Source: Hymenobacter psychrotolerans DSM 18569 (GTDB lineage Bacteria; Bacteroidota; Bacteroidia; Cytophagales; Hymenobacteraceae). From it: a stretch of DNA of 64,000 bases. Both the position numbers and the translations under genes were made by a program. A model generated the notes under the pieces. It made no database searches, was not told the DNA's origin, and saw only the letters and a program-made list of their open reading frames with translations. The stretch spans positions 141,770 to 205,769 of the forward strand of contig NZ_FRAS01000005.1 in NCBI RefSeq assembly GCF_900142395.1. Direction: 5' to 3'. Numbering within the stretch: position 1 is the stretch's first letter; each line of letters opens with the position of its first letter. Of the stretch, positions 33,444-42,216 are shown piece after piece.

Positions 33444-34285
33444 AATCAACAGAAAGTCAGCAAAACCCGCGTAAAAAAGAAGGAATAATGGATCATGTAA
33501 AAAAAATTATTACGAGCCCTGTAGGAGCGACACTCCTAATTGGTTCATTCATCTCCCTTTTACTTCCTATTGTCTTAACACAACTTAGTACAGGTATAGA
33601 TTTCAGCAATACTGGTCAAATAGGTGATACAATAGGTGGTATTGCTGGGCCTTTCCTAAACCTTACTGGATTGATAATTGTATATTTTTCATTCAAGCAA
33701 CAATTAGAAGCAAATAATAAACAATGGGAATCATTAGAATTAGAAAATGTAAAAGAAAGACAACAAAATGATTTTGATATAATTTATAAATCAATAGTAA
33801 TGCTTGGCAACGAAATTAGTATACACGAACCTTCATTTAGATCAATCAATCAAATCATCAAACAAGTTCATCAATGGAATCAGACGCCCGAAGAGCTGAT
33901 TCCAGGCACATGGGAACTAATGAAGAACCTTGGGTTTGAATGGAACGGAATCCGGATCGAAAAATTAGATGATTATTGGAAAATGCTCGAAAATTTCGAT
34001 TGGTTATCCCAATATATCAGAGAACGATATGAAAATATTATTGACTCGATAAAAAGATCAGATATGGATGAAACGAGAAAGAACCTATTACATTCTTACC
34101 TTAGAAATATGTGCATATTACCCCCATACAATTGGCTACCTGAGGAGTCTATGCAACAGATGTGGGATCAAGACGAAAGTAAATTTCAGGACACAAAAAT
34201 ACTTTCATTAATAAATGAGCTGCGCGTTCATACCCCAATGATATTCCCTCACGTTATATACCCATTTATCAGCCAAGACAAATAA
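33440..34285 (+). CDS. Membrane protein resembling AbiC-type phage-abortive proteins
   Basis: 281 residues from the overlapping ATGA start. Two membrane segments (ATLLIGSFISLLLPIVLTQL at about 30-49, and GPFLNLTGLIIVYFSF at about 70-85) flank GDTIGGIAG, and a coiled-coil QQLEANNKQWESLELENVKERQQ leads into a cytoplasmic helical domain. This layout matches the putative AbiC family (putAbiC). AT-rich DNA marks recent gain. Paired with the GIY-YIG-like gene; an abortive-infection role is inferred, not shown. Confidence 0.7.
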   Translation: MKSTESQQNPRKKEGIMDHVKKIITSPVGATLLIGSFISLLLPIVLTQLSTGIDFSNTGQIGDTIGGIAGPFLNLTGLIIVYFSFKQQLEANNKQWESLELENVKERQQNDFDIIYKSIVMLGNEISIHEPSFRSINQIIKQVHQWNQTPEELIPGTWELMKNLGFEWNGIRIEKLDDYWKMLENFDWLSQYIRERYENIIDSIKRSDMDETRKNLLHSYLRNMCILPPYNWLPEESMQQMWDQDESKFQDTKILSLINELRVHTPMIFPHVIYPFISQDK

Positions 34286-34785
34286 CATACCTTATAGTCA
34301 GACTCGCCTCCTCTCAATCAACTCAGAAAAAAATGCCCACAACTTTCTATGGTGGCAAAGGTGCCTCACTTAAAACGCGGTAAAATTCATTGTCAAATAC
34401 TCAGCCTTATCCAAGAATGGCAAAAAACAAGAGACAACTAATAAATCCTCCCACTACAACGAATTATAATATTTTCCGTCAGCATGGATAATTCAACTAA
34501 TACCTAGGACAAGACCTTTGATCCATGTCTTTCAAAGCTCCAAAAACACCAAAACAGTATCTTAAAAAAAAACAATATTTTTTTACTATTAATATATTAT
34601 AATTTTATTCGAATGCTTGTATAAATGCCGAGAAAAAGAGGGTAAAAATGATAGAGAAAACTATCTGGCAAGTTTCAGCCGAGCCAATTGCTGTTGGCCC
34701 GGAATCAAATTTATTTCAGCAAGCTATAAGATAGAAGTGGGGAATCGGAAACCAGAAGCTTAATTCACTATCTGTCACCAGCCCT
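34286..34785. other. 500-bp AT-rich intergenic region
   Basis: No gene, repeat family or clear terminator. It includes a long A/T run near 34,560-34,610. It marks the end of the defence block and looks like decayed or recently joined DNA. Confidence 0.5.
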
Positions 34786-34797
34786 GTGACTGCACTC

Positions 34798-34974
34798 ATG
34801 GACAGCGAAGCTAAAGCAGGAGTTACGGCCATGCGAGAATGGTTTAGCAAGCGTTTTGAACAGATGAATGAAGTATTGGTTCAACACCCACATATTATAT
34901 CAGGTAATTCTGAAGTTGTAGATGAGCTAGACAATGATGAGCCTTTACTTGCTCCATCTCCAGGGCAGCAGTAA
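34798..34974 (+). CDS. Small hypothetical ORF
   Basis: 58 residues from ATG (62 from an upstream GTG). Composition is protein-like: helical start AKAGVTAMREWFSKRFEQMNEVLVQHP and an acidic tail. It ends 4 bp before the convergent umuC stop. No family known; it may be a remnant. Confidence 0.35.
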   Translation: MDSEAKAGVTAMREWFSKRFEQMNEVLVQHPHIISGNSEVVDELDNDEPLLAPSPGQQ

Positions 34975-34978
34975 TCCT

Positions 34979-36304
34979 TTATAGATTAATGCGCCACAAC
35001 TCCCCCCAGCTAGTCGTATAAGCCGGGCTCTTCTGCTCCCGATTCATCGCCCAATCTGCCCCCGCACCCTTCCGCACACTGGCCGAGCCTATTATCACCG
35101 TACCCTTCCCAAACCGCCGGTTCAGCGCATCTAGCGTGCCCATTAGCTCCGCACGCTTGCCACTCACACTCACGGCCGCCGGTTGCTCAAATAGCCCTAA
35201 CTGTTGTTGCCCGGCCCGCTCCAACCCGTCCAGCATCACCCCAGCCTTTTTATAGAGCGTCCCCGGCCGCCACACTTTGCCCAGCAGGTGCCGCGCCTGC
35301 GCGGCCAGCTCCAGCGTATCATCGGAGGCCACTGGCAGCGTTACCAGCGCCGATCGGGTGTAGGGGGGAGGCTCGTTGCCGTACCGGTTAGTACTCACAA
35401 ACACCGTCAGCACCCGTGCCGCCGAGCCCTGCCGCCGCAGCTTCTCCGCCGCCCTAGACACGAACGTAGCCACCGCGCCCATTACGTCCTCAAACTCTGT
35501 CACCGGCTTGCCAAACGACCGGGTACAGGCAATAGACTTACGTGCTTGGCCGCCGTCCTCGCTCGGTTCCATGCTCAGGCAAGGATAGCCCTGCAGCTCT
35601 CGCACTAGGCGCATTCCCACCACGCCCCCTAGATTCTTCCGGGCCCAGGGTAGGGGGCAGGCTGCCAGGTCGGCCGCCGTGCGGTAGCCGGCCGCGTAGA
35701 GCTTGGCCGCGTACTGGTGCCCCACGCCCCACACGTCCTCCACTCCAACCCTCGCCAACGCTTCCTGCCGCTTGTCATCCGTATCCAGGCATAGCACCCC
35801 ACTGCCGGCCAGCGTCGACATAGCCACCTTGCTGTTGGCTTTAGCCACCCGGTTTGCCAGCTTCGCCAGCGTCTTAGTCGGCGCCATGCCCACGCACACC
35901 GGAATACCCGTGCGCTGCAGCACGTCGGCCCGCACCCGCGCCCCGTATTCGGTCAGGTCCCCTAGGTAGCGCGTCATGCCCGACAAGTTCAGAAACGCCT
36001 CATCAATGCTATACACTTCCAGCTCCGGTGCCACTTGGCCCAGATACCACATCACCCGCCGGCTCATGTCTCCGTACAGCTCGTAGTTCGAGGAGCACAC
36101 GGCCACATCATGCTGCCGCAGCAACTCCTTCACCTGGAAGTACGGCTCACCCATTTTCAGGCCCAGCGCCTTCGCCTCGTTCGACCGCGCAATGATGCAC
36201 CCGTCATTATTTGAAAGCACTACCACCGGCCTACCTTCCAGTTCGGGCCGAAATACCCGCTCACAGGAAGCGTAAAAATTATTGCAATCAACTAGGGCGA
36301 ACAT
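34979..36304 (-). CDS. umuC: Translesion DNA polymerase V catalytic subunit UmuC
   Basis: 441 residues, Y-family polymerase. Start [36 protein letters not shown], catalytic [12 protein letters not shown] (Asp/Glu pair, about 98-109) and GVGHQYA (helix-hairpin-helix) are all present. QQLGLF near the C terminus is a sliding-clamp-binding motif. With UmuD' it copies past DNA lesions at low fidelity. Overlaps umuD by 17 bp. Its location inside the island makes it cargo that could increase mutation of host, element or invading phage. Confidence 0.95.
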   Translation of the reverse strand: MFALVDCNNFYASCERVFRPELEGRPVVVLSNNDGCIIARSNEAKALGLKMGEPYFQVKELLRQHDVAVCSSNYELYGDMSRRVMWYLGQVAPELEVYSIDEAFLNLSGMTRYLGDLTEYGARVRADVLQRTGIPVCVGMAPTKTLAKLANRVAKANSKVAMSTLAGSGVLCLDTDDKRQEALARVGVEDVWGVGHQYAAKLYAAGYRTAADLAACPLPWARKNLGGVVGMRLVRELQGYPCLSMEPSEDGGQARKSIACTRSFGKPVTEFEDVMGAVATFVSRAAEKLRRQGSAARVLTVFVSTNRYGNEPPPYTRSALVTLPVASDDTLELAAQARHLLGKVWRPGTLYKKAGVMLDGLERAGQQQLGLFEQPAAVSVSGKRAELMGTLDALNRRFGKGTVIIGSASVRKGAGADWAMNREQKSPAYTTSWGELWRINL

Positions 36305-36758
36305 AGCTCAAACCCAAACGGCTTTCGTGTACCAGCGTGTGCAGCACCAGCACCACCACGCCCCAAACGCGCATTTCTTCCGGACACTTAATGTCCACCG
36401 GTTCATACGCTGGATTCGCCGGCAGCAGCCGCACCCCATTAGGACGTTTCGACAAGGTTTTCACCGTGTAGGCCCCATCTACCCACGCCACTACTACGTC
36501 CCCGTCCCGCGGCGTCACGCTCCGGTCGATGCCCAGCAAGTCCCCATCATGGATAAAGGCCCCTGTCATACTCTCCCCGGTGGCGCGAGCCAGAAAGCTA
36601 GAGTCTGGATTCCGAAAGAAAATCCGGTTTAGATCCATCAGTTCTACCTGGTAGTCATCGGCAGGAGAGGGGAAGCCGCAAGGCAGCTGAAAGTCAATTA
36701 CAGGCACCCACAGCGGCTCCGGCGGCAGGCTTCCAAATACTAAGGTCAGGTCCGACAT
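36288..36758 (-). CDS. umuD: UmuD, self-cleaving subunit of DNA polymerase V
   Basis: 156 residues. S24 domain with cleavage site Cys27-Gly28 (LPCGFPSP), catalytic Ser63 (ATGESM) and Lys100 (TVKTL), the same spacing as E. coli UmuD. RecA-stimulated self-cleavage would yield UmuD' to activate UmuC. First gene of the umuDC operon. AGTGTA-type half-sites like those of the island repressor lie just upstream, so control by the S24 repressor rather than a host LexA is possible. Confidence 0.94.
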   Translation of the reverse strand: MSDLTLVFGSLPPEPLWVPVIDFQLPCGFPSPADDYQVELMDLNRIFFRNPDSSFLARATGESMTGAFIHDGDLLGIDRSVTPRDGDVVVAWVDGAYTVKTLSKRPNGVRLLPANPAYEPVDIKCPEEMRVWGVVVLVLHTLVHESRLGLSYVRPS

Positions 36759-36774
36759 ACAGATGTGTTGCTAG

Positions 36775-36839
36775 GAGTGTATCGGCAAGTATAGTGTGTG
36801 CTAATCAATTTAGTTGCATAAACTAATAAATTTAGTGTA
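36775..36839. promoter_or_regulatory. Repressor-like half-sites upstream of umuD
   Basis: GAGTGTA (36775-36781), AGTGTG (36793-36798) and AGTGTA (36834-36839) match half of the GAGTGTAA/TTACACTC operator at 8535-8553. They lie 17-81 bp upstream of the umuD start, where a repressor would block the promoter. No full palindrome is seen, so the call is tentative. Confidence 0.45.
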
Positions 36840-36935
36840 TTGCAGTGCAGAAAAATGCGGTCTGCTTGCATACTGCAATCCACTCTCAAGTAGCAAATAC
36901 CTACCTTCGAGTAGTATTTTATTTCATTCCGCCTG

Positions 36936-37826
36936 ATGCAATTCCGCGCTTATTATTTGCCAGTTTGGTGCGTCCTGAGTCTATTTACTGTAGCCTGCTC
37001 CACCACCAAAGACCCGGTCCCCGCCCAGCCCACAACCCCGACCACGCCTACCGCGCCCGCGCAGCCGCTACCCGAGCACCTAACGCTCGGCAACCCCAGC
37101 GGCGCCACCCCCGACGCCACCCAGCCCACCAATTACCTGCTCAGCAAGCCGCAATACGCCCTCAGCTACCACCGGGACCGGGGCATCCCCAATTGGGTGA
37201 GCTGGCACCTAGACGCCACTTGGCGCGGCTCCGCCGCCCGCCAAGACGACTTCCGCCCCGACAATACCTTACCCGCCGGCTGGTATCAGGTCCAGGTCAA
37301 CAGCTACAGCAGCTCCGGCTTTGACCGCGGCCACATGTGTCCCAGCGCCGACCGCACCAACACCGTGCCCGACAACTCGGCTACGTTCTTCATGACCAAT
37401 ATGGTGCCCCAAGCTCCTAGGAACAATCAGCAGACGTGGGCCAACTTGGAAGATTACACCCGCTCGTTCCTCAGCAGCGGCAACGAGGTCTACATCATCT
37501 GCGGCTCCTACGGCCGTGGCGGCACTGGCTCCACCGGCACCCTCACCCAAACTCTCGATAACGGCCGCGTTACCGTTCCCAACCGTCTCTGGAAAGTAAT
37601 TGTCATCCTGCCCACCGGTACCGACGACGCCACCCGCGTCAGCACCAGCACCCGCGTCATTGCCATCGACACACCCAACGATAATTCCATCAACACCAAT
37701 TGGGGCCAGTACCGCGTCAGCGTTGATGCCATAGAGCAAGCCACCGGCCTCGACCTGCTTTCCGCTGTTGCCACCAGCACCCAGCAAACCATCGAAGCTC
37801 AAATAGATAACGGCCCTACCAACTAA
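36936..37826 (+). CDS. Secreted DNA/RNA non-specific endonuclease (NUC1), lipoprotein
   Basis: 296 residues. Signal peptide with lipobox (TVACS, Cys21), a Pro/Thr linker (25-47), then a NUC1/EndoG domain. The catalytic motif DRGHMCPSADR (130-140, general base His133) and the metal-binding Asn in FMTNMVPQ are intact. It is expected to degrade nucleic acid outside the cytoplasm, so it could attack incoming or environmental DNA at the cell surface. Divergent from umuD; a TACCTTCG -7-like box lies at 36902-36909. Confidence 0.92.
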   Translation: MQFRAYYLPVWCVLSLFTVACSTTKDPVPAQPTTPTTPTAPAQPLPEHLTLGNPSGATPDATQPTNYLLSKPQYALSYHRDRGIPNWVSWHLDATWRGSAARQDDFRPDNTLPAGWYQVQVNSYSSSGFDRGHMCPSADRTNTVPDNSATFFMTNMVPQAPRNNQQTWANLEDYTRSFLSSGNEVYIICGSYGRGGTGSTGTLTQTLDNGRVTVPNRLWKVIVILPTGTDDATRVSTSTRVIAIDTPNDNSINTNWGQYRVSVDAIEQATGLDLLSAVATSTQQTIEAQIDNGPTN

Positions 37827-37844
37827 ATACCCCTCACTTTATAA

Positions 37845-38759
37845 ATGAAGATTCTTCCCTCTCACAAGATCAGTGGCCAGCTGCTAGACGTTATTTTAGA
37901 AGCTCAGAAAGAGCTAGTTCTTGTCTCACCTTACGTCGACCTTTCATATTCCAAGCAAGTTTCCAGTGCCTTAGTAGCTGCGCGCAATCGGGGCGTCAAT
38001 ATTGCATTCTACATCCGGCATGAATCCTCGAATCTGAAAAGCAAGGAGCAGGTCGAGAGCATTGGTATTACCCCTCGTTTGATTCCCAACCTACACGCAA
38101 AGCTTTATTTCAACGAGACGACGGGTATCATTGCTTCTTTAAACTTGCTGAGCAGTTCAATCGGCAACTCCATCGAAATCGGAGGGCAGTTGGAAACTCC
38201 TGAAGAACTCGCCCAGTTACGCCAGTTTGTTGCGCAATTCATCACGCCGCATGAAGTGGACGCTCCTATTCCTCTAAACAAGGCTAAATCTATTGAATCA
38301 CCGGTTGCACCCTCAGCACTGAGTTGGGAAGAGAAGAAATTTCAGGAAAAGGAGTTTGGGGCTATCCTCGCTGATTATTTAAGGGCCAACATTGACCGCA
38401 ATAGCTATGTGGAAGGCAACGATGTGGGAATGACTATTCGAGCCGTAGGGAACACATTCTCGATTGAGATAGAAAGCATGTTTACTTCTATCCAATTAGC
38501 TATACAAGGCATCGTCTCAAGTAGTGAAGCTGATCGATTTGCCGCTAAGTCTTCTAAGCATTACAAATTGAAAGATTACAGCTATTTGATTCAGCGTGGC
38601 GGCAGAGGTGTGTATGATCAGGTACGGGCCGTCCGTAAAGTCAAACTATCCGCCAAAGTATTCAACAAGCTCACCTTCGCCGAGAAGAAGCAGATGCTAA
38701 CTGAAATATCAGATTTTCTGCTAGCTACTCAGGCATTCAAAGCTGACTATCGCAACTAA
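37845..38759 (+). CDS. Phospholipase D-like domain protein (putative nuclease)
   Basis: 304 residues. N-terminal PLD-like domain with LVSPYVDLS, then NLHAKLYFNETTGIIASLNLLSSS (about 84-107), the H-x-K motif with the downstream Asn/Ser. One HKD half suggests a dimeric enzyme of the Nuc/BfiI type. The C-terminal half (about 160-304) is unassigned. Its stop overlaps the next start by one base, so it is coupled to the HNH gene. Nuclease activity in defence is inferred. Confidence 0.82.
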   Translation: MKILPSHKISGQLLDVILEAQKELVLVSPYVDLSYSKQVSSALVAARNRGVNIAFYIRHESSNLKSKEQVESIGITPRLIPNLHAKLYFNETTGIIASLNLLSSSIGNSIEIGGQLETPEELAQLRQFVAQFITPHEVDAPIPLNKAKSIESPVAPSALSWEEKKFQEKEFGAILADYLRANIDRNSYVEGNDVGMTIRAVGNTFSIEIESMFTSIQLAIQGIVSSSEADRFAAKSSKHYKLKDYSYLIQRGGRGVYDQVRAVRKVKLSAKVFNKLTFAEKKQMLTEISDFLLATQAFKADYRN

Positions 38760-39925
38760 TGCCTCTCATATCCGGCGAACAAGCCATTGCCACCATCCTC
38801 AAGCACGACAACAAAACCACCAGCTACAAAATAGCCCTGCTCCGGGCCATCAACGACCTCGTTCTACTTTACCCCGACCTTGCCCGCACCGACCAGCCCG
38901 TGGCCGTGCCCCTCGCACGCCTGGCCGAGCTATGGACGGCCTACTACTGGCCCTTCGCCGACGATGCTCAGCCTATCTACCAAGGCGCCCGAGCCCTGGT
39001 CGGCGGCCAGCTCCGCAACGACGTTTCCTTCCGCCCAGCTCTCACCCAACTGCGTCAGCAGTGGCAGGCCACCGTGCAGTTGCCGGCCCAATCCGCCGAC
39101 GGCTTCTTCCTGCTCACCGAGATGCGCACCCCGCGCCGCCGGGCCACCTATGCACCCGCGCTGCAGCAGGCCTACACCCAGGCTGTGGCCGCCGCCGCCA
39201 AGGCCCTGCTCATGCCCATCAAGTATGCCGGCCCCGGGCATTGGTCAGTCTTCGATAAGCCCGCCCGCCTCGACCAACTGCCCCCGCAGGTCCAGACTCT
39301 GCCCGGCACCAGCCCCCAGGATGTGTGCCTAGTTGTTTCCGCTACCCTGTGGGAAGCATTCCACCGCCTCTCGCTTTACGTCGAAGCTCTCTGTCTGCAC
39401 GAGTGGAGCCTCTTCACCGAAACCGTCACTCAGGACGCCGGCCAACTCGTAACCCGCGGCCAGGTCTACACCCTGCTCACCGCCCGCCCCGACAACCGCC
39501 GCCCCCTGACGTGGGAGCGTAACCAAGTAGATATCCTGCTCCACGAAAACGTGCGTTTCGTCTGCCCTTGGACGCAGAAGCCCCTGACCCAGCCCCAGCA
39601 CTACGACCTCGACCACCTGCTGCCCCTCACCGTGTATCCGGTCAACGAGCTCTGGAACCTGCTGCCCGTCGACCGCCAGTTCAACCAGCACACCAAGCGC
39701 GACCGGGTACCTGACCTACAGCGCCTGACCACCGCCGAGCCGCTGCTGGCCCAGTCCTACGCCGCCTACCAGCAGTCCGCCACGCTCCACAAGGTCATGC
39801 TCGAGGACGCCGCCCTACGCTTCACTGGCCTGACACCCGGCCCCAACTTTGCCGCTCAATTAGCCTCGCGCACGGTGCACTTCATCAACGACGTGGCCGC
39901 CGCCCGCTACGTCCAGCGTTTCTAG
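38759..39925 (+). CDS. HNH endonuclease domain protein
   Basis: 388 residues. A large N-terminal part (1-260) of unknown family opens with TSYKIALLRAINDLVLLYP, resembling other large HNH proteins of defence loci. The HNH core is C-terminal: VCPWTQKPL, YDLDHLLPLTVYPVNELWNLLPVDRQFNQHTKRDRVP (about 273-320), giving Asp-His, Asn and His metal ligands. Coupled to the PLD gene upstream (1-bp overlap) and 3 bp from the MazG-like gene, so the three products likely work together. Confidence 0.85.
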   Translation: MPLISGEQAIATILKHDNKTTSYKIALLRAINDLVLLYPDLARTDQPVAVPLARLAELWTAYYWPFADDAQPIYQGARALVGGQLRNDVSFRPALTQLRQQWQATVQLPAQSADGFFLLTEMRTPRRRATYAPALQQAYTQAVAAAAKALLMPIKYAGPGHWSVFDKPARLDQLPPQVQTLPGTSPQDVCLVVSATLWEAFHRLSLYVEALCLHEWSLFTETVTQDAGQLVTRGQVYTLLTARPDNRRPLTWERNQVDILLHENVRFVCPWTQKPLTQPQHYDLDHLLPLTVYPVNELWNLLPVDRQFNQHTKRDRVPDLQRLTTAEPLLAQSYAAYQQSATLHKVMLEDAALRFTGLTPGPNFAAQLASRTVHFINDVAAARYVQRF

Positions 39926-39928
39926 CCT

Positions 39929-40246
39929 ATGGAATATAACAAGCTCATCCGCGACCATATCCCGGCCATCATTTCCCAGTCCGGCCGCCAGTGCCGCACC
40001 GAAACCATGAACGAGGCAGAGTTTCGTCAGGCGCTACGGGCCAAGCTGGTAGAAGAGGCCCAGGAAGTACACGCCGCGCCCCCAGCGGAACTACTCACTG
40101 AGCTAGCCGACGTGCTGGAGGTACTGGATGCCCTGATGCAAACCCACAACATTACGGTTGCCGACGTGCGCGCAGCCCAGCACCAGCGTCGGCAGGAGCG
40201 AGGCGGTTTCACCAAGCAACTCAGGCTACTTGAAGTTCTACCATAA
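39929..40246 (+). CDS. MazG-like NTP pyrophosphohydrolase
   Basis: 105 residues. The start MEYNKLIRDHIPAII and the EEAQEV and ELADVLEVLDAL helices are typical of the small all-alpha NTP-PPase/phosphoribosyl-ATP pyrophosphohydrolase-like group; the E-E and E-x-x-D metal ligands are present. It would hydrolyse nucleoside triphosphates to monophosphates. In the PLD/HNH cassette it might deplete or clean nucleotides during infection. Confidence 0.85.
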   Translation: MEYNKLIRDHIPAIISQSGRQCRTETMNEAEFRQALRAKLVEEAQEVHAAPPAELLTELADVLEVLDALMQTHNITVADVRAAQHQRRQERGGFTKQLRLLEVLP

Positions 40247-40258
40247 TCCCACCCGCTG

Positions 40259-40600
40259 ATGAATCCGACACAGCTGCAGTTTATCTTTCATCCTACCCCT
40301 GACCAGTGGGGCCTACGGGGCGACCCTGCTCTTTGGCAGGAGCTAGAGTATGTCTGCGCCACACTCCAACTACCCACTTCCCCCGCTGCCATCGACCAGT
40401 TGCTTGCTTTCCTGTACCACAATCTGGTAGGAGAGGAGCCAGTCGCCGGCCACCGGCCCTACGTGCCCCGCTACCAGGGTGGGGGTATGAGTGGCGGCCA
40501 CGTTTCAGCTGACTTCTGGCTCACTCAGGGGTTTCCTACTCTGAAAAGCCGCATGCTTCAATTGGTAGTTGAAGACGGTAAGCAGGGAGCACGCCGCTAG
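40259..40600 (+). CDS. Hypothetical protein of the PLD/HNH/MazG cassette
   Basis: 113 residues, 12 bp after the MazG-like gene and apparently the last gene of the operon. Soluble; WGLRGDPALWQELEY at the start and GGGMSGGHVSADFWLTQGFPTLKSR near the end look conserved but match no family I know. It may be an immunity or sensor subunit of the cassette. Confidence 0.65.
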   Translation: MNPTQLQFIFHPTPDQWGLRGDPALWQELEYVCATLQLPTSPAAIDQLLAFLYHNLVGEEPVAGHRPYVPRYQGGGMSGGHVSADFWLTQGFPTLKSRMLQLVVEDGKQGARR

Positions 40601-41011
40601 CAAGCACCGCATAGGAATAGCCCACAAGCTCACACCTGCTGAAAACCACTTGACAGGCATTTGACGGGCATTTGACAAACAACCCTTATACTGGCCATAA
40701 ATAGCCATTCAGCGAAGCTGTAGCGTGTTTTTGAAACCATACTCTCTCTTGACAGGCATTTGATTGGGCCGTGTATCATCTGGCCAACCGCCATTGCGTT
40801 CATCCTAGCCACCGTAGATATATTGGCTTATAATGAGTATTCCGCTGCTGACTTGATTCTGACCGAAAGGCTTTCGTAGCCCAAGTAATGAGCAGCAAAA
40901 AGAAAGCCCGGCCGCAAAGCCAGGCTTCCAGTGCAATAGGTGTGAGGTTAGCCAGTAAACAAGTTACCTGCCCTTGCAGCCCGCACACACTATCCGGGCC
41001 TGCAGCCCGAA
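40601..41011. other. Gene-free region with 11-bp tandem repeats
   Basis: About 410 bp without a gene. It carries TTGACAGGCAT, TTGACGGGCAT and TTGACAAACAA in tandem (40650-40682) and a further TTGACAGGCATTTGA at 40749-40763. The 13-bp word TGACAGGCATTTG also occurs inverted at 49965-49977. The spacing of 11 bp puts the units on one face of the helix, as for a cooperative DNA-binding protein. Confidence 0.55.
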
Positions 41012-41048
41012 AATAAGAACGGCCACCTGTTTGGTGGCCGTTCTTATT
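41012..41048. terminator. Terminator hairpin
   Basis: Arms of 16 bp, AATAAGAACGGCCACC and GGTGGCCGTTCTTATT, with a 5-base loop; directly precedes the stop of the convergent 62-residue gene. Confidence 0.8.
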
Positions 41049-41059
41049 ACCAGCATTTG

Positions 41060-41248
41060 CTACGAAGGTCGTCGTTTCCGTTCCTTCCGCACCCCCTTGA
41101 ACGGCTTACCATCTTCCTTCACGTCCAGGAAGCGCCCCGTTTCCGCGTCGCGCTTCACAAACTGCTTGGTCACCGGGTTAAAAGTCTGAGACCGTTTACG
41201 CACGGCCCCTTTGCGGGCATTGTCGCCGGTAGGAGGGTTTGTTGCCAT
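41060..41248 (-). CDS. Small basic hypothetical protein
   Basis: 62 residues, highly basic: ARKGAVRKRSQTFNP, KRDAETGRFLDVKEDGKPFKGVRKERKRR. Such small proteins are common beside phage and plasmid genes in Bacteroidota. The charge suggests nucleic-acid binding; the function is unknown. Last gene of a leftward group with the holin-like and endolysin genes. Confidence 0.6.
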   Translation of the reverse strand: MATNPPTGDNARKGAVRKRSQTFNPVTKQFVKRDAETGRFLDVKEDGKPFKGVRKERKRRPS

Positions 41249-41278
41249 AAAAACGAAGTAAAAGAGTAGGAGAGAAGC

Positions 41279-41575
41279 CTAGAGCGAAGCCGCGTCCCCG
41301 CGCTCCACAATGTCGCGCACTTCAGCCGCCGTGCGCCCATCGGCCCGCACCGGCACCGTGTCCGGGTCCACCGCCACCGACGACACCGCCGCGGCTACCG
41401 AGCCGGCCAGCATCAGGTAGCCGCCCAGCGCCACCACGGCCGCCGGCAGCGCCACCGGGGCCGTAGCCAATACCCCGCCCACCGCCGCCAAAGCCGCTCC
41501 AATTGTGCGCACCTTCCGAAAAAACCGGGGCGTGGGCAGCGTTACCCGGTCGAGAACTGTCAGTTTCTGGTCCAT
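41279..41575 (-). CDS. Small membrane protein, possible holin
   Basis: 98 residues with a long hydrophobic stretch (about 26-68: IGAALAAVGGVLATAPVALPAAVVALGGYLMLAGSVAAAV is two closely spaced membrane helices) and charged ends. Position after an M15 endolysin-like gene and a TM/coiled-coil gene suggests a holin-type role in a lysis cassette; no family match was recognised. Confidence 0.6.
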   Translation of the reverse strand: MDQKLTVLDRVTLPTPRFFRKVRTIGAALAAVGGVLATAPVALPAAVVALGGYLMLAGSVAAAVSSVAVDPDTVPVRADGRTAAEVRDIVERGDAASL

Positions 41576-41621
41576 AGATTCATATGTTTGAAAAGGTGAA
41601 AATCATTGCTTCCTCTGCCAA

Positions 41622-41744
41622 TTGTGCAACAGCCTGTTGCACAAATACCCATTGCGAAGTGTCCCCTATAATCTTGCAACAACCTGTTGCAAGATTGACT
41701 AGCCCCCAGCCAACTGATGAATTTTGCAGCAGCCTGCTGCACAA
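41622..41744. repeat. Three palindromes spaced exactly 50 bp
   Basis: TTGTGCAACAG-C-CTGTTGCACAA (41622-41644), ATCTTGCAACA-ACC-TGTTGCAAGAT (41671-41695) and TTTTGCAGCAG-C-CTGCTGCACAA (41722-41744) have centres at 41633, 41683 and 41733. The arms share TGCARCA. A fourth, TGCAAGCG-C-CGCTTGCA, is at 45622-45640. They lie between two leftward genes and are not followed by T tracts, so protein-binding sites are more likely than terminators. Confidence 0.7.
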
Positions 41745-41754
41745 CCACCTCCTG

Positions 41755-42216
41755 CTATTCATCCGGCCCGTCGCGGCTCCGGGCCCAGAGAACCCGGTCT
41801 ATCCGCTCATTGCGCGACTCCTGCCGCCGCGAGGCGTCCAGCAGCTGGTTCTGTCGCTCCACCATCACCGTCAGCAGCTTATCCAGCGCATCCACTTTCT
41901 CGTTGAGGCGCAGCACCGCGTCGGCGCCTTCCTTGCGCACCACGCCCAGCTCCCGCAGCACCTCTGAGCGGTGCTCCTGCAGCTTCAGCTCGTAGGCCTG
42001 CTGGTGCTTGGCCTCCCGCGCCACGGCGGCCGTGTGGTAGCTGTCCACCTTCTCAGCCAGCACCGACGTCTGCGTTTCCTGCTTGCGGCGGTGCTCCTTC
42101 AGCTCCTCCACATCCCGCCAGCTCTTCACGAAATACAGCAACACGGCCACCCCGCCGCCCACCACCGACGTCACCACGCCCCAGTTGTCCAGTATCGGAC
42201 TATCCACGTCCATCAC
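41755..42216 (-). CDS. Membrane-anchored coiled-coil protein
   Basis: 153 residues. One N-terminal membrane helix (VVTSVVGGGVAVLLYFV, about 14-30) followed by a long charged coiled coil to the end. Its start overlaps the endolysin-like gene by 17 bp, so the two are co-translated. Topology recalls phage i-spanin or holin-associated proteins; this is inferred from layout only. Confidence 0.7.
   Translation of the reverse strand: MMDVDSPILDNWGVVTSVVGGGVAVLLYFVKSWRDVEELKEHRRKQETQTSVLAEKVDSYHTAAVAREAKHQQAYELKLQEHRSEVLRELGVVRKEGADAVLRLNEKVDALDKLLTVMVERQNQLLDASRRQESRNERIDRVLWARSRDGPDE

Noticed and set aside
41622..41744. Tandem terminators
   Set aside because: No T tracts follow the palindromes, and the exact 50-bp spacing with shared arms suggests binding sites.
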